Of a stretch of DNA of 8,618 nucleotides, positions 6,144 through 8,618 are shown piece by piece. Positions within the stretch are counted from its first letter, which is position 1. The number at the start of each line of letters is the position of its first letter. The stretch lies in the NCBI GenBank assembly GCA_024404215.1, contig JAKSQI010000061.1, forward strand, positions 1 through 8,618, read 5' to 3'. The notes below the pieces were generated by a model. The model was not told the origin of the DNA. It saw only the letters and a list, made by a program, of their open reading frames with translations, and made no database searches. The DNA is from Oscillospiraceae bacterium. Its GTDB lineage: Bacteria; Bacillota; Clostridia; Oscillospirales; Oscillospiraceae. Made by a program: the position numbers and the translations under genes.

Positions 6144-7061
6144 ATGCCCATTAAAATTCCCAACGAACTTCCTGCCGCTCAGGTGCTGCAGAACGAAAAC
6201 ATCTTTGTTATGAAGGAAACCCGGGCTGCGCTTCAGGATATCCGTCCCCTGCGCATCCTCATTTTGAATTTGATGCCCACCAAGGTTACCACAGAAACAC
6301 AGCTAGCCCGCCTATTGGGTAACACCCCCCTTCAGGTTGAGGTTGACCTGATGCATACCGTCACCCATGACTCCAAAAACACCTCTCAGGATCACCTTCT
6401 CAGCTTCTACAAAACCTTTGACGAGGTCAAGGACAGCAAATACGACGGCATGATTATTACCGGTGCACCGGTTGAGCAGATGCCCTTTGAAGAGGTCGAA
6501 TACTGGGACGAGCTCTGCCGGATTATGGAATGGACCAAGACCAACGTCTACAGTACCTTCCATATCTGCTGGGGCGCTCAGGCCGGCCTGTATTATCATT
6601 ATGGGGTTCCCAAGTATCCCCTGGATAAAAAGCTCTTCGGCGTTTTCCCCCATCAGGTTGAATATAAAAACGCCATGCTGATGCGGGGCTTTGATGACAC
6701 CTTCATGGTTCCCCATTCCCGCCATACGGAAATCCGCCGAGCGGATGTGGAAGCCGTCCCGGAGCTGAAAATAGCCGCCTCCTCTCAGGAAGCCGGCATC
6801 TACGCCATGTACACCTCCGGCGGCCGCCAGATTTTTATCACCGGCCACTCGGAATATGATGTAGATACTCTGGAGAAGGAATACCTGCGGGATAAAAACG
6901 CAGGGCTTCCCATTGAGGTTCCCAAAAATTATTATCCCAACGATGATGACACCCAGGCCCCTGTCGTAACCTGGCGAAGCCACGCCAATCTGATTTACTC
7001 CAACTGGCTGAATTACTTCGTATATCAGAACACCCCCTACGACCTATCTGACATCCAGTAA
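6144..7061 (+). CDS. metA: Homoserine O-acetyltransferase (MetA/MetAA family)
   Basis: The 305-residue protein starts MPIKIPNELPA, as the family does, and matches its usual length. It is a cytoplasmic class I glutamine amidotransferase-like fold enzyme that acylates the homoserine hydroxyl at the entry to methionine synthesis. The nucleophile is Cys142 in STFHICWGAQAG (137-148). His235 and Glu237 in TGHSEYD complete the active site, and Lys47 lies in LMPTKV; all sit at the E. coli numbering. Position 111 (TGAPVE) is Glu. In studied members Glu111 goes with acetyl-CoA and Gly111 with succinyl-CoA, so the product should be O-acetylhomoserine despite frequent 'succinyltransferase' labels. That fits metY just upstream. 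AGAGGT (6128-6133) is the ribosome site, 10 bases before the ATG. A strong terminator follows. Confidence 0.95.
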   Translation: MPIKIPNELPAAQVLQNENIFVMKETRAALQDIRPLRILILNLMPTKVTTETQLARLLGNTPLQVEVDLMHTVTHDSKNTSQDHLLSFYKTFDEVKDSKYDGMIITGAPVEQMPFEEVEYWDELCRIMEWTKTNVYSTFHICWGAQAGLYYHYGVPKYPLDKKLFGVFPHQVEYKNAMLMRGFDDTFMVPHSRHTEIRRADVEAVPELKIAASSQEAGIYAMYTSGGRQIFITGHSEYDVDTLEKEYLRDKNAGLPIEVPKNYYPNDDDTQAPVVTWRSHANLIYSNWLNYFVYQNTPYDLSDIQ

Positions 7062-7064
7062 CAC

Positions 7065-7094
7065 CGCCCCCCTGCCCCGGCAGGGGGGCGTTTT
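7065..7094 (+). terminator. Intrinsic terminator after metA
   Basis: CGCCCCCCTGC (7065-7075) pairs perfectly with GCAGGGGGGCG (7080-7090) around a short loop and is followed by TTTT (7091-7094). It begins 3 bases after the metA stop and closes the hemW-metA transcription unit. A separate terminator for the opposing gene follows. Confidence 0.92.
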
Positions 7095-7111
7095 CCCGTG
7101 GGCCCTAGGGC

Positions 7112-7144
7112 AAAAAAAGCTCCCTTGCCTCAGCAAAGGAGCTT
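7112..7144 (-). terminator. Intrinsic terminator of the glyoxalase-like gene
   Basis: On the reverse strand AAGCTCCTTTGC (7133-7144) pairs with GCAAGGGAGCTT (7117-7128), a 12-bp stem with one G-U pair and a TGAG loop, running into TTTTTTT (7112-7118). It lies 12 bases beyond the stop codon and faces the metA terminator, so the convergent genes are insulated from each other. Confidence 0.92.
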
Positions 7145-7156
7145 CTCCCCGTTTCC

Positions 7157-7522
7157 TTAGCGGGCAGGGATAATCTCAATCCAGTAGCCGTCCGGGTCCT
7201 CAATGAAGTATACACCCAGCTGCTCGTTTTCAAAGCAGATAATGCCCATTTCCTTGTGGCGGGCGTGCATTTCCTCAAAGTGGTCAGACACAATGCCAAG
7301 ATGAATTTCCCCTTCTCCCAGGTCATAGGGCTCGGTGCGGTCCCGCAGCCAGGTCAGTTCAATGCAGAAGGGGGCATCATCATTGCCGATGAATACCAGT
7401 TTGAAGGAGCCATCCTCCGCTTCCATGGTGCGCTTGGGTTCGAAATCCAAAGCGTCCTTATAAAACTTCAGGCTCTTCTCCTGATCCAGTACATTAAAAT
7501 TAAAGTGGTCCATTCTCAGCAT
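7157..7522 (-). CDS. Glyoxalase I-like VOC family metalloenzyme
   Basis: The 121-residue protein has the two beta-alpha-beta-beta-beta units of the vicinal oxygen chelate fold and is close in pattern to E. coli GloA. All four metal ligands can be placed: His6 (MDHFNFNV), Glu55 (CIELTW), His74 (IHLGI) and Glu116 (WIEII). EDPDGYWIEI (108-117) is the family's C-terminal signature. Glyoxalase I isomerises the methylglyoxal-thiol hemithioacetal; in Firmicutes without glutathione the thiol may differ, so the substrate is not certain. The start at 7522 is preferred: AAGGAGG (reverse strand, 7532-7538) is 9 bases before it, whereas an in-frame ATG at 7531 touches the ribosome site itself and could not use it. 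The gene stands alone between its promoter and terminator. Confidence 0.88.
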   Translation of the reverse strand: MLRMDHFNFNVLDQEKSLKFYKDALDFEPKRTMEAEDGSFKLVFIGNDDAPFCIELTWLRDRTEPYDLGEGEIHLGIVSDHFEEMHARHKEMGIICFENEQLGVYFIEDPDGYWIEIIPAR

Positions 7523-7557
7523 GGGAGTCATCCTCCTTATATTATATGGTGTAAGCT

Positions 7558-7587
7558 ATTATAGCATGGGTGAGTCAACCTTGTAAA
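7558..7587 (-). promoter_or_regulatory. Promoter of the glyoxalase-like gene
   Basis: On the reverse strand TTTACA (7582-7587) is followed after 18 bases by a perfect TATAAT (7558-7563), with a start near 7551 and a leader of about 30 nt. A second TATAAT at 7541-7546 is too close to the ribosome site to serve. Confidence 0.65.
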
Positions 7588-7714
7588 CGATACCGTCATG
7601 CACTGGGAAAGAATAAATTTTAAAATTGAAAATGAGTATTTTGGCGTAAAACGGCGAAAAACGGAGCATTTTAAAGCTCCTAATATTCAAAACAAAAATA
7701 ATGGAAACAAAGTG
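7588..7714. other. AT-rich intergenic stretch with decamer repeat and hairpin
   Basis: This part of the 294-bp gap between the glyoxalase-like gene and rplM holds no gene. It contains a 12-bp palindrome, AATTTTAAAATT (7616-7627), and two adjacent decamers, GGCGTAAAAC and GGCGAAAAAC (7643-7662). GGAGC/GCTCC (7663-7667 with 7676-7680) forms a hairpin that, on the reverse strand, is followed by GTTTTT like a weak terminator. Its purpose is unknown. Confidence 0.4.
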
Positions 7715-7744
7715 TTGACAGGGCTAAGGCTTATATGGTATAAA
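7715..7744 (+). promoter_or_regulatory. Promoter of the rplM-rpsI operon
   Basis: A consensus TTGACA (7715-7720) is followed after 18 bases by TATAAA (7739-7744), preceded by TGG as an extended -10. The start would be near 7751. This is the strongest promoter by eye in the window, as expected for ribosomal protein genes. Confidence 0.8.
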
Positions 7745-7749
7745 TTACA

Positions 7750-7773
7750 GGCACGTCACGGGAAACCGTGGCC
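7750..7773 (+). promoter_or_regulatory. Candidate L13 autoregulatory leader hairpin
   Basis: At the expected 5' end of the rplM mRNA, CACGG (7757-7761) and CCGTG (7766-7770) form a stem capped by a GAAA tetraloop. GGC (7750-7752) pairs with GCC (7771-7773) below it, leaving a four-base bulge, ACGT, on the left side only. Firmicute rplM mRNAs are known to carry a short leader hairpin thought to bind L13. Position and shape fit; I could not compare it with the family model. Confidence 0.5.
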
Positions 7774-7816
7774 CCTTTCATCTGTCAATATTATATTTCT
7801 ATATGGAGGAAACACT

Positions 7817-8248
7817 ATGTCTACTACACTGGCAAAGAACGAGACCGTTTCCCGCAAGTGGTATGTAATCGATGCAGCCGGCAAGCCTCTGGGCCGTACC
7901 GCTGTAGAAGCCGCCAACCTGCTGCGCGGCAAGGTTAAGCCCGATTTCACTCCCAACGTTGACTGCGGCGATTTCGTAATCATTGTAAACGCTGAGAAGG
8001 CTGTTCTGACCGGCAACAAGCTGGTACAGAAGTACTATCGTCGTCACAGCGGCTGGATTGGCGGTCTGAAGGAAACTCAGTACAAGACCCTGATGGCTGA
8101 GCGTCCCGAGCTGGCTATGGAGCTGGCTGTTAAGGGCATGCTGCCCAAGAACACTCTGGGCCGCAGCGCACTGACCCGTCTGCACATCTACAAGGGTGCC
8201 GAGCACAAGCACCAGGCTCAGCAGCCTGTTGCCTGGACTCAGGAATAA
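7817..8248 (+). CDS. rplM: 50S ribosomal protein L13
   Basis: The 143-residue protein is the usual length for bacterial L13, an early-assembling protein that binds 23S rRNA in the large subunit. The family pattern is clear: RKWYVIDAAGKPLGRTA (13-29), LLRGKVKPDFTPNVDCGDFVII (35-56), YYRRHSGWIGG (74-84) and the signature VKGMLPKNTLGR (104-115). GGAGGA (7805-7810) is 6 bases before the ATG. The open frame reaches back to 7598, but that part lies across the promoter and leader and is not coding. rpsI follows 14 bases later, the standard rplM-rpsI order. Coding is typical of a highly expressed gene (CTG, CGT, AAG, GTT rich). Confidence 0.98.
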   Translation: MSTTLAKNETVSRKWYVIDAAGKPLGRTAVEAANLLRGKVKPDFTPNVDCGDFVIIVNAEKAVLTGNKLVQKYYRRHSGWIGGLKETQYKTLMAERPELAMELAVKGMLPKNTLGRSALTRLHIYKGAEHKHQAQQPVAWTQE

Positions 8249-8262
8249 GGAGGTAAGCGAAC

Positions 8263-8618
8263 ATGTATACCAGCAAGAAGCCTTACAAGTATGGAACCGG
8301 CAGAAGAAAGTCTTCTGTTGCCAGAGTTCACCTGATTCCCGACGGCACCGGTGCTATCACCATTAACGGCCGTGATATTGACAACTACTTCGGTCTGGAG
8401 ACCCTGAAGCTGCTTGTTCGTCAGCCCCTGGAGCTGCTGGGTGTTACCGGCAAGTTTGATGTAGAAGCCACCGTATGCGGCGGCGGTGTTACTGGTCAGG
8501 CCGGTGCTATCCGTCACGGCATTGCTCGTGCTCTGCTGCAGGTTGAGGAAGGCTACCGCGCACCTCTGAAGGCTGCCGGTCTGCTGACCCGTGACCCCAG
8601 AATGAAGGAACGCAAGAA
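8263..8618 (+). CDS. rpsI: 30S ribosomal protein S9 (3' end cut by the window edge)
   Basis: The frame opens at ATG 8263 and is still open at the right edge after 118 full codons. It begins MYTSKKPYKYGTGRRKSSVARV, the S9 N terminus, and contains GGGVTGQAGAIRHGIARAL, the S9 signature region. It breaks off in DPRMKERK, so about a dozen residues of the conserved basic tail that reaches toward the P-site tRNA are missing. S9 is part of the small-subunit head. The GGAGG ribosome site (8249-8253) begins immediately after the rplM stop codon, 9 bases before the ATG, as in a tightly coupled operon. Confidence 0.97.
   Translation, partial: MYTSKKPYKYGTGRRKSSVARVHLIPDGTGAITINGRDIDNYFGLETLKLLVRQPLELLGVTGKFDVEATVCGGGVTGQAGAIRHGIARALLQVEEGYRAPLKAAGLLTRDPRMKERK

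Noticed and set aside
7598..7816. N-terminal extension of rplM
   Set aside because: It would be translated across a consensus promoter and leader hairpin. The ATG at 7817 has a good ribosome site and gives standard L13 length.

Overview
The window looks like chromosomal DNA from an anaerobic, gut-type Firmicute, most likely a clostridial relative of the Ruminococcaceae/Oscillospiraceae. The grounds are the gene types (an Old Yellow Enzyme-family NADH:flavin oxidoreductase, a VanW/PG-binding surface protein, a MetY/MetA methionine route, an rplM-rpsI ribosomal operon), strong AGGAGG-type ribosome binding sites, sigma-A-like promoters and intrinsic terminators with U tracts. The lineage is inferred from style, not from a database search.

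Layout, left to right. (1) Minus strand: the first 85 codons of an OYE-family flavoprotein (reading off the left edge) with its own promoter, preceded by a complete glyceraldehyde-3-phosphate dehydrogenase gene (gap) that ends in a clear terminator. (2) A 235-bp divergent intergenic region holding the gap promoter, with a 15-bp palindrome over its -35 element, and the hemW promoter, which is overlapped by a 64-bp hyphenated inverted repeat with perfect 12-bp arms. (3) Plus strand: a tightly spaced run of four genes, hemW (heme chaperone), a membrane-anchored VanW-domain protein with a Ser/Gly/Asp repeat tail, metY (O-acetylhomoserine sulfhydrylase) and metA (homoserine O-acyltransferase), closed by a GC-rich terminator. 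(4) Minus strand: a small glyoxalase I-like VOC protein that converges on metA, with its own terminator. (5) Plus strand: a promoter, a small hairpin leader, and the ribosomal protein operon rplM-rpsI, with rpsI cut by the right edge.

How the genes work together. MetA carries Glu at position 111, the residue that marks acetyl-CoA rather than succinyl-CoA use, and metY directly upstream encodes the enzyme that turns O-acetylhomoserine plus sulfide into homocysteine. The pair is therefore a coherent direct-sulfhydrylation module for methionine. It has no visible SAM riboswitch or T-box and appears to depend on the hemW promoter. HemW and the VanW protein have no obvious metabolic link to methionine; co-transcription is inferred from spacing.

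Most of the window is ordinary housekeeping and metabolic sequence. I did not find a convincing undescribed multi-gene system. The points most worth a second look are the inverted repeat at the hemW promoter, the HemW C-terminal tail that appears to read into a dispersed intergenic repeat, the GAPDH cofactor-loop change, and the recently duplicated repeats in the VanW protein.
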